Virus record (IMG/VR): IMGVR_UViG_3300046010_017025
Location: 1-29,970 of that record
DNA: 29,970 nucleotides
Strand: one strand, 5' to 3'
From: a virus
The position numbers and the translations under genes were made by a program. A model generated the notes under the pieces. That model saw only the letters and a list, made by a program, of their open reading frames with translations. It made no database searches and was not told the DNA's origin. Positions 23,190 to 29,970 of the stretch are shown here, piece after piece. How positions within the stretch are numbered: the stretch's first letter is position 1; each line of letters begins with the position of its first letter.

Positions 23190-25709
23190 ATGTATCAAAA
23201 CGTTTTTTATGATAAAGAAAATAGGATGGCACACATATGGGATGATGAAAAAGGTCATATACAATTCCCATTCGCATCATATGCATATAAACCATCAAAG
23301 AAGGGGAAGTATAAATCTATTTTTGGTGACAAACTAGATAAGGTACACAGATTCGATAGAGATGATATTACGCTGTTTGAATCTGATGTGGCGGAAACAA
23401 CCCGCATTCTGGTTGACAACTACACACACTCAGACGCAATTTCAACTGGCCATGTCATAATGTTTTTTGATATTGAGGTTGAGATGGAAACTGGTACACC
23501 CGATATAGAAAATCCTACAAATGAGATAACATCTATTGCTTTATATTTTTCAAACGAAAAAAAATACAAAGCATTGGTGGTTGATTCATCTAGTAATCTC
23601 GATACTATTAAAGTTGAACATTCAAATACTGAATTAATCTCATGCGCATCTGAGAAGGATCTTTTATTAAGGTTTCTTGACATATACGAGTCAAATCGCC
23701 CAACAATCGTTACTGGGTGGAACTGCGATTATTTTGACATCCCTTACATGTACAACAGGATGAAGAAGGTCATAGGCAAGCAGAGTGCGCTTAGACTGTC
23801 ACCAATACAAGATGAATTTTATTCTCCATATAGAAACCGATACTTTTTTGCAGGTGTATCCGTCCTAGATTATCTGTCTTTATATAAGAAGTTTACATAT
23901 GTTCAATTACCCTCATACTCACTTGATTCGGTATCAAAAAAAGAACTAAATCGTGGTAAGATTGAATACGAAGGAAACTTGGATGAACTCAAGAAAAACG
24001 ATTTAAAAAAGTTTATTGAGTATAACGTAGTTGACGTTGAGCTTGTTGTTGAACTAAATGAAAAACTACAATTGATAGATTTGGTTCAAGGTATTTGTCA
24101 TGTTGGTCATGTTCCGTATGAAGATTTTGTGTATTCATCAAAATATCTTGAAGGCGCTGTTTTGACATTCTTAAGAAGAAAGAACTTAGTAGCCCCAAGT
24201 AAACCAGCGGATAGAAGAGAACGGATGGCTGCTGTTCGTGAATCTGGAGAAGAGAAGTTCATTGGAGCATATGTAAAAGATCCAATTGTTGGAAAATATG
24301 AATGGATATATGACTTGGACTTGACATCACTATATCCATCTATTATTATGTCTCTGAACATTTCACCTGAAACTAAAATCGGTAAGATAGATAATTGGGA
24401 TGCAGAGCAATATGTACGCGGTGTAGAAAAGGAATATTCAATTGCTGGTAATTTGGTATCAAAGGAAAAACTTCAAAAGTTTTTAGATACCTATAAATAT
24501 TCTGTAGCATCGAACGGCGTGTTATACAAAACAGATGTCAAAGGAATTATACCATCTATATTGGACGATTGGTTTGATAAGCGAGTAGAGTATAAAGATC
24601 TGATGAAAAAGTATGGTAAAGAAGGAAACAACGAGCAGTACGTCTTCTACAAACAACGTCAGTTAGTTCAAAAAATCCTTCTAAACTCTCTTTATGGAGT
24701 ACTTGGATTACCGGCATTCCGGTTCTATGATATTGATAATGCAGAAGCTGTAACGCTTACTGGGCAGACTGTGATTAAAAAGACAGCAGACGTAATAAAT
24801 AAGAAGTATAATAAAGAACTACTTACTGATAATATAGATTATAATATCTATATCGATACCGATAGCTGTTTCTTTAGTGCCCTTCCGCTTGTAAAACACA
24901 GATTCCCTAGTATAGATATTTCAGACGATAAAATAATGACTGAAAAAATCTATGAGATAGCAAATGAAAGTCAAGAGTTTGTAAATGAATTTTACAATGT
25001 TTTTTCAAAAAGATTTTTTAATATAGACTCTCACAGGTTTGAAATAAAACAAGAAATGATTGCCAAAGCTGGTATCTGGATTGCTAAAAAACGCTATGCC
25101 CAATGGATTATAGCAGATAACGGTGTCATGGTTGATAAGCTCGATGTAAAAGGACTTGACGTTGTTAGGTCATCATTCCCTAAAGCATTTCAAGGATTTA
25201 TGTCAAACCTATTAATTTCTATATTGAAAGGTGCTTCTAAAGATACCGTTGATAATCTAATTTTAGAGATGAAAAATAATGTTCACAAATCATCTATTGT
25301 AGACATTGCAAAAAATTCATCTGTTAATAACCTTGTTAAGTATAAAAATAAAATTGATATTGACCGGATAAATGTATTTGCAAAGGGAACTCCCGCTCAC
25401 GTAAAAGCGGCAATAGCATATAATAGATTACTGGAGCACTATAAGTGTCCATATAAATTTATACCGTTTAGAGATGGGGACAAAATGAAATGGATATACT
25501 TAAAAGAAAACCCATTGTATATAGATGTACTTGGATTTAGAGGAGATAGCGATCCAACAGAAATAAAAGAATTTATATCTAAATACGCAGATCCAGATTA
25601 CATGTTTACATCCGAGCTTAATAATAAATTGGAAGATTTTTACAATGCACTGAAATGGAAACTGCCAACAAATAATTCTAAATTAGTAAGTAATTTTTTT
25701 GAAATGTAA
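23190..25709 (+). CDS. Family B DNA polymerase, gp43-like, with 3'-5' exonuclease
   Basis: An 839-residue replicative polymerase. Exonuclease motifs: ExoI FFD94-IE96, ExoII WNCDYFD (about residue 177), ExoIII YNVVD (about 278). Polymerase motifs: motif A D377-LTSLYPSII, motif B K495-ILLN499-SLYG, motif C YI-D556-TD558-S. All catalytic acids of both active sites are present. The length is close to T4 gp43 (898). It works with the clamp encoded directly after it and the clamp loader further on. The gene has its own candidate promoter and a good ribosome site. Confidence 0.95.
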   Translation: MYQNVFYDKENRMAHIWDDEKGHIQFPFASYAYKPSKKGKYKSIFGDKLDKVHRFDRDDITLFESDVAETTRILVDNYTHSDAISTGHVIMFFDIEVEMETGTPDIENPTNEITSIALYFSNEKKYKALVVDSSSNLDTIKVEHSNTELISCASEKDLLLRFLDIYESNRPTIVTGWNCDYFDIPYMYNRMKKVIGKQSALRLSPIQDEFYSPYRNRYFFAGVSVLDYLSLYKKFTYVQLPSYSLDSVSKKELNRGKIEYEGNLDELKKNDLKKFIEYNVVDVELVVELNEKLQLIDLVQGICHVGHVPYEDFVYSSKYLEGAVLTFLRRKNLVAPSKPADRRERMAAVRESGEEKFIGAYVKDPIVGKYEWIYDLDLTSLYPSIIMSLNISPETKIGKIDNWDAEQYVRGVEKEYSIAGNLVSKEKLQKFLDTYKYSVASNGVLYKTDVKGIIPSILDDWFDKRVEYKDLMKKYGKEGNNEQYVFYKQRQLVQKILLNSLYGVLGLPAFRFYDIDNAEAVTLTGQTVIKKTADVINKKYNKELLTDNIDYNIYIDTDSCFFSALPLVKHRFPSIDISDDKIMTEKIYEIANESQEFVNEFYNVFSKRFFNIDSHRFEIKQEMIAKAGIWIAKKRYAQWIIADNGVMVDKLDVKGLDVVRSSFPKAFQGFMSNLLISILKGASKDTVDNLILEMKNNVHKSSIVDIAKNSSVNNLVKYKNKIDIDRINVFAKGTPAHVKAAIAYNRLLEHYKCPYKFIPFRDGDKMKWIYLKENPLYIDVLGFRGDSDPTEIKEFISKYADPDYMFTSELNNKLEDFYNALKWKLPTNNSKLVSNFFEM

Positions 25710-25719
25710 GGTTATTAAA

Positions 25720-26445
25720 ATGGAAAAAAGTAAGTTATTGAATTTTATAGCAAAATATTCATTAGGTGGTTCCGTTGAAACTGTTGAATGGAAAATAGAT
25801 CCAAATAAAATTTCAACAAGATTTATGACCGATCAGCAGGACGTGATTGGCGAAATATCGGTTGATGTCACTAATAGTAATGATGAATCAATCTCAATCG
25901 GTATATCAAATACATCATTGTTGGTAAAAATGTTATCGGTTCTAGAAGACGAGATTGAATTGTTATTTACCACGTTGAATGGTAATAATTCACCAAATTC
26001 TATTGTATTGAATGATAATACAACAACTGTAAACTATATGGCAGCTGACAGTAGCATCATACAGAAAGTACCCAATCCGAAAAAAATGCCTGATTTTAAT
26101 TATGAATTTGAATTTAACAGAGAAAACTTTTCTGATAAATTTGTAAAAGCAAAGGCTGCATTTTCTGATATAGATATCTTTACTATAATTCCATCAAAAA
26201 ATGGTGTCTCTGTTAAATTAGGAAGTAACGAAAATAAATTAACGTTAAAACTTCCGTCAATATCTGGTACTGCATCGCGTGAAATATCATTTGACGCAAA
26301 GCTTCTAAAAGAAATATTAGTTGCAAATAAAGATGCATCTGGTGGTAAGTTTTCTGTTATAGAAGATGGCATCGGTAAAGTTGAACTTTTTACTGAAGGA
26401 TATTCTATAACGTATTATTTAATTGAAAAAATTCAACCGAGCTAA
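25720..26445 (+). CDS. Sliding clamp, gp45-like
   Basis: A 241-residue protein. I use ATG 25720, with TAAGG (25707-25711) ahead of it; a TTG seven codons earlier inside the polymerase end is less likely. The sequence alternates beta strands typical of PCNA/gp45 clamps (IDPNKISTRFM, ISIGISNTSLLVKML, KLTLKLPSISG, VELFTEGYSITYYL), with acidic strand turns and length close to T4 gp45 (228). The ring-shaped trimer tethers gp43 to DNA and, in T4, also activates late transcription. There are no catalytic motifs to confirm, so the call rests on strand pattern and position between polymerase and clamp loader. Confidence 0.8.
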   Translation: MEKSKLLNFIAKYSLGGSVETVEWKIDPNKISTRFMTDQQDVIGEISVDVTNSNDESISIGISNTSLLVKMLSVLEDEIELLFTTLNGNNSPNSIVLNDNTTTVNYMAADSSIIQKVPNPKKMPDFNYEFEFNRENFSDKFVKAKAAFSDIDIFTIIPSKNGVSVKLGSNENKLTLKLPSISGTASREISFDAKLLKEILVANKDASGGKFSVIEDGIGKVELFTEGYSITYYLIEKIQPS

Positions 26446-26452
26446 ATAATAG

Positions 26453-26481
26453 TTGCAAATTTATTAAAAATTTTATATATT
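26453..26481 (+). promoter_or_regulatory. Sigma70-type promoter, twin of the SSB promoter
   Basis: TTGCAA (26453-26458) and TATATT (26476-26481) are 17 bases apart. The extended -35 (ATAGTTGCA) and the exact TATATT match the promoter at 16392-16420. The predicted start is near 26488, four bases inside the following small gene, so its clear target is the thioredoxin-dUTPase-clamp loader run. Confidence 0.55.
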
Positions 26482-26483
26482 GA

Positions 26484-26696
26484 ATGACTGTAATACATGA
26501 AATACAACAGGTTTTATGGGTAACCACACCACATGGGGATGGCCTTGCTATTTTTATAATTGATTATGGTATGCATGAAAATACCATTTGGGTAGTTGCC
26601 GCTGAATCAGATGGGAGCATACGTCATTATAATAGTAATCAAATTAATTTCCATAGAAACCACACGATAGATTTTAATATTAACGATAAAATATAG
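26484..26696 (+). CDS. Small conserved-looking phage protein, unknown function
   Basis: A 70-residue protein with the pattern EIQQVLWVTTPHGDGLAIFIID-Y, then HENTIWVVAAESDGSIRHY, which looks like a small beta-barrel. I cannot name its role; the pattern resembles short uncharacterised proteins of marine T4-like phages as I recall them. No ribosome site precedes ATG 26484; the -10 box of the promoter above ends two bases before it. Either it is translated from read-through RNA, or it starts later (the next in-frame ATG is 26571, which would remove most of the conserved part). Confidence 0.6.
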   Translation: MTVIHEIQQVLWVTTPHGDGLAIFIIDYGMHENTIWVVAAESDGSIRHYNSNQINFHRNHTIDFNINDKI

Positions 26697-26706
26697 GAGA
26701 TGTAAT

Positions 26707-26958
26707 ATGACAGTTATAAAGCATTATACTGCAGAATGGTGCAGCCCTTGCAGAGCATTAAAACCAATTATGAATGAACTCGTGAGCAAAAATTCTCACG
26801 TACAGTATCAAATAATTGATGTAGATGTAAATAGAGACATGGCAAATGCAGCTGGAATTAGATCCGTGCCAGTTGTTGTAATTGAAAAGAATGGTATGGA
26901 AACTTCTAGATTTGTAGGAGTTCAATCTGCAACAATTTATGAAAACGCTATTAAATAA
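26707..26958 (+). CDS. Thioredoxin-like protein
   Basis: An 83-residue protein with TAEW-C12SPC15-R, the redox-active CxxC site after the conserved Trp, and the cis-Pro P55 in GIRSVPVVV. Strong ribosome site TAGGAG (26694-26699). It is shorter than E. coli thioredoxin (109) because the first strand-helix unit is missing, as in other phage thioredoxins and glutaredoxin-like proteins. A likely client is the C610/C615 pair of NrdJ encoded upstream; that link is inference. It is followed by dUTPase, another nucleotide-metabolism gene. Confidence 0.88.
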   Translation: MTVIKHYTAEWCSPCRALKPIMNELVSKNSHVQYQIIDVDVNRDMANAAGIRSVPVVVIEKNGMETSRFVGVQSATIYENAIK

Positions 26959-26967
26959 GGAGAATAT

Positions 26968-27462
26968 ATGAATGGAAGAAACTGGTGGTCAACAACTCCA
27001 CCTTCGCATTTTGCATACACTGAAGAAGGGCATATGATACCGAATACTATAAATGTAAAATTTAAAAGGCTTTATGATGATACCGTAATCCCTTCATATG
27101 CAAAAGCGGGTGATGCTGGACTAGATTTAACTGCGTGTCATATGACATATGATGGTACTTTTATTGAATACGGCACTGGTATTGCAGTTGAAATACCACG
27201 TGGATATGTTGGGCTTGTGTTCCCACGTTCTTCTGTTTCAAAGAAGGAAGATTTTTATCTCAAGAATTCAGTTGGTGTAATTGATTCTGGATATCGTGGA
27301 GAAATAAAATTACGATTTAATAAGTCAGATACCTGCTATGAAGTTGGGGAAAAAATCGGACAGCTTATTATAATGCCATACCCAACGGTACAAATTGTAG
27401 AAGTTGATGAACTTTCAGATAGCGAACGTGGGGTGGGTGGCTTTGGTTCTACAGGAAAATAA
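26968..27462 (+). CDS. dut: dUTPase (deoxyuridine triphosphatase)
   Basis: A 164-residue trimeric-type dUTPase with all five motifs: AGDAGLDL (47-54), PRSSVSK (86-92), GVIDSGYRGEIKL with D106 and Y109, IGQLIIMP (about 129-136), and RGVGGFGSTG at the C-terminus. It hydrolyses dUTP to dUMP and PPi, keeping uracil out of DNA and feeding dTMP synthesis. Motif 2 has Ser-Ser-Val where Ser-Gly-Leu is usual. The first ~27 residues (with W6 and W7) extend beyond the usual start; ATG 26968 has a good AAGGAG site, but M23 is also possible, with GAAGG upstream. Confidence 0.92.
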   Translation: MNGRNWWSTTPPSHFAYTEEGHMIPNTINVKFKRLYDDTVIPSYAKAGDAGLDLTACHMTYDGTFIEYGTGIAVEIPRGYVGLVFPRSSVSKKEDFYLKNSVGVIDSGYRGEIKLRFNKSDTCYEVGEKIGQLIIMPYPTVQIVEVDELSDSERGVGGFGSTGK

Positions 27463-27463
27463 T

Positions 27464-27655
27464 ATGAAAGAGATTTTAACTGATAAACAACGATACGATA
27501 TAATTAATAGTTGGTCAAATTACGGTCCAACTACTTACTATAATTTGGTTAGACAAACCGAAATGTTTATTATAGAAAAGCAAGAAAATAATACTAAATC
27601 TCATTGGTATACTAGAATTTTAAATGTTTTTAATAAAAAAAGGATTAGTATATGA
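27464..27655 (+). CDS. Small protein of unknown function
   Basis: A 63-residue protein starting at ATG 27464 one base after the dUTPase stop, with AGGAAA (27451-27456) upstream. An in-frame ATG at 27404 inside dUTPase is rejected because the added 20 residues would lie wholly in that gene. The sequence (MKEILTDKQRYDIINSWSNY start, basic end) looks helical; I do not recognise it. Its stop overlaps the next start as ATGA. Confidence 0.55.
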   Translation: MKEILTDKQRYDIINSWSNYGPTTYYNLVRQTEMFIIEKQENNTKSHWYTRILNVFNKKRISI

Positions 27656-27933
27656 GTAGAAGTTTTAAAAAGAATCCAATACATGGTAACACCCTTGCAG
27701 AATCGGAAAAGAAAGATAAACGATACGCGAATAGAAAGTTCAGAAAAATAATTAAAAATAAAATACATGCATCACATTATGATGCTGATACACTAGAAGA
27801 TACTATTTTTCCGTCTAAACAACATGATGCGTCTGATAATTGGCTCTTTTCTAAAGATGGTAAACATTATTGGAATCCAAAACGATTATCTAAAGAGTTA
27901 GTAGAATATTTTAAAAAGATCATGAGAAAGTAA
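27652..27933 (+). CDS. Small basic conserved-type protein
   Basis: A 93-residue Lys/Arg-rich protein opening MSRSFKKNPIHGNTLAESEK, followed by ANRKFRK and, near the end, WNPKRLSKELVEYFKK. The opening matches a widespread family of small basic phage and plasmid proteins of unknown role (MSRSxKKxPI...SEK...ANR), as I recall it. The charge suggests nucleic-acid binding, but no motif proves it. AAGGA precedes the start, inside the previous gene. It lies three bases before the clamp loader gene. Confidence 0.7.
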   Translation: MSRSFKKNPIHGNTLAESEKKDKRYANRKFRKIIKNKIHASHYDADTLEDTIFPSKQHDASDNWLFSKDGKHYWNPKRLSKELVEYFKKIMRK

Positions 27934-27936
27934 TCT

Positions 27937-28863
27937 ATGCCTGAGAATACATTGTGGGTTGAAAAATATAGACCTAAAACACTTGATACATATATTTCAT
28001 CTGAGCAGTTAAAAACTGCGTTTTCCTATTATTTAAAAACTAATGATATACCACACTTATTACTACATGGTGGTGCCGGTGGCGGTAAAACTACATTAGC
28101 TAAAATTATAGCAAATACAATTGCAGATGGTAATTATTTGTATATCAATGCAAGTGATGAAAATTCTGTTGATACTGTTCGTGATAAAATTAAACTGTTC
28201 GCATCTACGGTTGGGTTCGGTGGATTGAAAATTGTTATATTAGATGAAGCAGATTTTACAACACCAAACTTTCAGGCAGCTCTTCGAAATGTAATGGAAA
28301 CGTATAGTAAGAATACAAGATTTATACTGACATGTAATTACGTAGAAAAGATTATAGAGCCATTGCATTCTAGATGCCAAAAATTTAACATATTACCTCC
28401 ATCAAAAAAAGATGTTGCAATTTTGGCTGCAAACATTCTGGATAGCGAAAATGTTAAATTTGATAATAAAACATTAGCATCGGTTATAAACATAAATTTT
28501 CCTGATATACGTAAGACAATAAATACGTTACAGAAACTTAGTATTACTGGCACGTTAGAGATCCCTGAAGAAATACAAACAGATCAGGCGCTAAATACTA
28601 AGGTAATAGAACTTTTAAAAAAATCTAGCGTAAAACAGCTTGAACGATTTGCTGAAATACGAAAGCTAATTGCCGATGGATTAGTCAGGGATTTCAATCC
28701 CATATACAGATCAATCTACGATGGTATAGATAGCTTCCCAGAGAAAACTAGATTTGTAATATTAGCAACAATTGCAGATGCACAATATAAAGATGCATTT
28801 GTAGTAGACCATGAAATAAACGCAATGAATGCATTTTTTACAATTATTGATGAATTAGGATAA
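27937..28863 (+). CDS. Clamp loader large subunit, gp44-like AAA+ ATPase
   Basis: A 308-residue AAA+ protein. It opens with LWVEKYRPKTL, the hallmark of RFC/gp44 subunits; Walker A GGAGGGK51-TT, Walker B VILD103-EAD, sensor 1 FILTCNY (about 129-135), and the SRC motif S145-R146-C147 that supplies the Arg finger to a neighbour. Length matches T4 gp44 (319). With gp62 it opens the gp45 ring and loads it on primed DNA. The ribosome site is weak (GAGAAAG in the preceding gene), so translation may depend on coupling. Confidence 0.93.
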   Translation: MPENTLWVEKYRPKTLDTYISSEQLKTAFSYYLKTNDIPHLLLHGGAGGGKTTLAKIIANTIADGNYLYINASDENSVDTVRDKIKLFASTVGFGGLKIVILDEADFTTPNFQAALRNVMETYSKNTRFILTCNYVEKIIEPLHSRCQKFNILPPSKKDVAILAANILDSENVKFDNKTLASVININFPDIRKTINTLQKLSITGTLEIPEEIQTDQALNTKVIELLKKSSVKQLERFAEIRKLIADGLVRDFNPIYRSIYDGIDSFPEKTRFVILATIADAQYKDAFVVDHEINAMNAFFTIIDELG

Positions 28864-28866
28864 TAT

Positions 28867-29142
28867 ATGGCAAATACATTTGATTTAACAGGTGGAATAA
28901 ATCAACCACCAAAGGCAAACGTAAAATTAGATTTATCTCAAACCACAGATTTAGAATGTAGCAACTGCGGTAGCAAATTTTTTCACATGGCATACATGTT
29001 TAAAAAGGTGTCTGCCCTAATCTCTCCTACCGGAAAAGAATCATTGATCCCAGTAGAAACTTTTGCGTGTCTAGAATGTGGTAACATAAACAAAGAGTTT
29101 TTACCGAGAACAATGAACAATAACGATCTTACGATGGAATAA
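28867..29142 (+). CDS. Small zinc-ribbon protein
   Basis: A 91-residue protein with two CxxC knuckles, C31-SNC34 and C68-LEC71, each followed by Gly as in zinc ribbons, separated by about 33 residues of beta-prone sequence. The first 28 residues are polar. Zinc-ribbon proteins of this size often contact nucleic acid or polymerase; nothing in the sequence fixes the role. Placed between the two clamp loader genes, with TTAGGA upstream. One base is shared with the start of the next gene (TAATG). Confidence 0.7.
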   Translation: MANTFDLTGGINQPPKANVKLDLSQTTDLECSNCGSKFFHMAYMFKKVSALISPTGKESLIPVETFACLECGNINKEFLPRTMNNNDLTME

Positions 29143-29594
29143 TGGCAAAGAGTATATTTGATCATTTAAATGGAATAGGTAAAAATAAAACAAATTGGAA
29201 TGACTTATCTGAATCAGATAAGAAGTCATGGGATGATTATATGATAACACGTTGGTTATCCATGAACCCAGAATACATAGGTCTTGTAAATGATTTACAG
29301 ATTTTAAGAGCAGGTCCTATAACATCTAAAGATTATTATAATTTGTTACTTTATTCCTTGCCTAAGAAAAACAGTTATGTAAAGTACATAAAAAAATCTA
29401 GGGCATATGAAGAAAATAAAGAATTGTTAAATTTTTTATCATCATGTTATAAGATAAGTAAACGTGAATGTTTGGATATGATAGATTTATTCCGTACATT
29501 AAAACTACAAAGTGAGTTTGATATGTTATTACAAACTTATGGTATACAAGAAGATAAGAAGATTGAATTAAGAAAGGAATTATTTAATGATTAA
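29142..29594 (+). CDS. Clamp loader small subunit, gp62-like
   Basis: A 150-residue helical protein. The FDHLNGIGKNK start, the TRWLSMNPEYIGLVNDLQ stretch and the YNLLLYSLPKKNSYVKYIKK segment match the general layout of gp62-type clamp loader subunits in T4-like phages, and it sits one small gene after gp44. gp62 has no ATPase site; it caps the gp44 ring. T4 gp62 is 187 residues. Sequence similarity in this family is low, so position is much of the evidence. It overlaps the following gene by 8 bases. Confidence 0.62.
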   Translation: MAKSIFDHLNGIGKNKTNWNDLSESDKKSWDDYMITRWLSMNPEYIGLVNDLQILRAGPITSKDYYNLLLYSLPKKNSYVKYIKKSRAYEENKELLNFLSSCYKISKRECLDMIDLFRTLKLQSEFDMLLQTYGIQEDKKIELRKELFND

Positions 29595-29970
29595 AAATAA
29601 TGAACATTGGCCATCTGAGTGGGAGTTTACAGATCGGCATGTAGTTGAAAATATAGAGAACGAATACCCAGAGATGATGAAAGAATACAGAAGAATCATG
29701 TGGCATCAATATGAAGTATTTTGTAAGAAGCAAAGCAACTATGGACCCGGCAATATTTCACTAGGAACAGATCTAACAAAGCCGGATGACAAAAAAATGA
29801 GTCTGATTGGGCTTTGGTTCAGAATGAATGATAAAATACAAAGATTAAAAAATTTAGTAGTTTTGGGTAAAAGCGATACAGTTGGCGAATCCGAAATTGA
29901 TACTTTTCAAGATTTATCTGTGTACGGCATAATAGCACAACTTGTAGCAAATAGCAAATGGGCTAAATAA
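29587..29970 (+). CDS. DUF1599 / nucleotide modification-associated domain 1 protein
   Basis: A 127-residue protein whose FCKKQSNYGPGNISLG, GLWFRMNDKIQRLKNL and ESEIDTFQDLSVYGII blocks match DUF1599 (Nmad1), an all-helical domain related in style to MazG-type nucleotide pyrophosphatases; conserved Glu/Asp (EIDTFQDL) and Lys/Arg would surround a phosphate. The family is linked by genome context to modified bases in phage DNA, but no activity is established from this sequence. AAAGGA lies upstream within the preceding gene. The stop codon is the last three bases of the window, so the gene is complete. Confidence 0.75.
   Translation: MIKNNEHWPSEWEFTDRHVVENIENEYPEMMKEYRRIMWHQYEVFCKKQSNYGPGNISLGTDLTKPDDKKMSLIGLWFRMNDKIQRLKNLVVLGKSDTVGESEIDTFQDLSVYGIIAQLVANSKWAK

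Noticed and set aside
24710-24723. ACCGG/CCGGT hairpin in the polymerase gene
   Set aside because: Only five base pairs; expected by chance many times in 30 kb.
25699-25719. TTG start seven codons upstream of the sliding clamp ATG
   Set aside because: ATG 25720 has a well-placed TAAGG and the extra residues lie over the polymerase stop; ATG is preferred.
26781-26800. Six-bp stem (CGTGAG/CTCACG) in the thioredoxin gene as a terminator
   Set aside because: It is short, coding, and not followed by a T-run.
27404-27463. ATG inside dUTPase as the start of the 63-residue gene
   Set aside because: The extension overlaps the conserved dUTPase motif 5 in another frame; ATG 27464 with AGGAAA upstream is simpler.
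1-29970. tRNA genes, integrase, homing endonucleases or introns
   Set aside because: No tRNA-like cloverleaf was seen in the few gaps, no matching protein motifs appear, and the recognised genes are uninterrupted.

Overview
This is a stretch of an AT-rich, strictly one-direction phage genome: every supported gene lies on the + strand, with short gaps, many ATGA/TAATG overlaps and phage-type content. The replication set (gp32-like SSB, UvsX, a FEN/RNase H-type nuclease, gp41-like helicase, family B polymerase gp43, sliding clamp gp45, clamp loader gp44/gp62) together with a gp53-like LysM baseplate protein points to a distant T4-like myovirus (contractile tail). I base this on recognised motifs only; host and nearest relatives cannot be read from the window. 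Low GC and a B12-dependent ribonucleotide reductase are compatible with an aquatic bacterial host, but that is inference.

Layout. (1) 1-12240, tail and baseplate: the 3' part of a Gly/Ala-rich tape-measure-like gene; a 2226-residue protein carrying 14 in-register 41-residue tandem repeats and a baseplate-type C-terminal domain; a gp53-like LysM protein; and a 1216-residue hub-like protein with an embedded M23 metallopeptidase whose conserved blocks appear in circularly permuted order. (2) 12259-16391, four genes at the structural/replication border: three unrecognised proteins and a 417-residue protein with the motifs of a minimal family A DNA polymerase palm/fingers, although a complete family B polymerase lies about 10 kb downstream. 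(3) 16392-20771, a promoter followed by SSB, UvsX, FEN nuclease and helicase. (4) 20772-23114, class II NrdJ, a translationally coupled Cys-rich DUF5522 mini-protein and a small unknown. (5) 23115-29594, DNA polymerase, clamp, a small conserved protein, thioredoxin, dUTPase, two small proteins, clamp loader large subunit, a Zn-ribbon protein and a clamp loader small subunit. (6) 29587-29970, a DUF1599 (Nmad1-like) protein.

How they work together: dUTPase, NrdJ and thioredoxin supply dNTPs (thioredoxin is a plausible reductant for the NrdJ C-terminal Cys pair). gp43/45/44/62 form the polymerase holoenzyme, gp41 unwinds, gp32 coats single strands, the FEN nuclease removes RNA primers, and UvsX drives recombination-dependent replication. 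The baseplate hub probably carries its own peptidoglycan-cutting domain, as T4 gp5 does with an unrelated lysozyme.

Most worth checking: the permuted M23 domain, the orphan mini family A polymerase, the 14-unit repeat array, the NrdJ-DUF5522 coupling, and several unusually strong GC-rich hairpins inside replication genes (notably a perfect 12-bp stem in the FEN gene and a terminator-like one at the start of the helicase gene). No tRNA, rRNA, CRISPR, insertion sequence or integrase was seen, and no gene-free stretch exceeds 100 bases.
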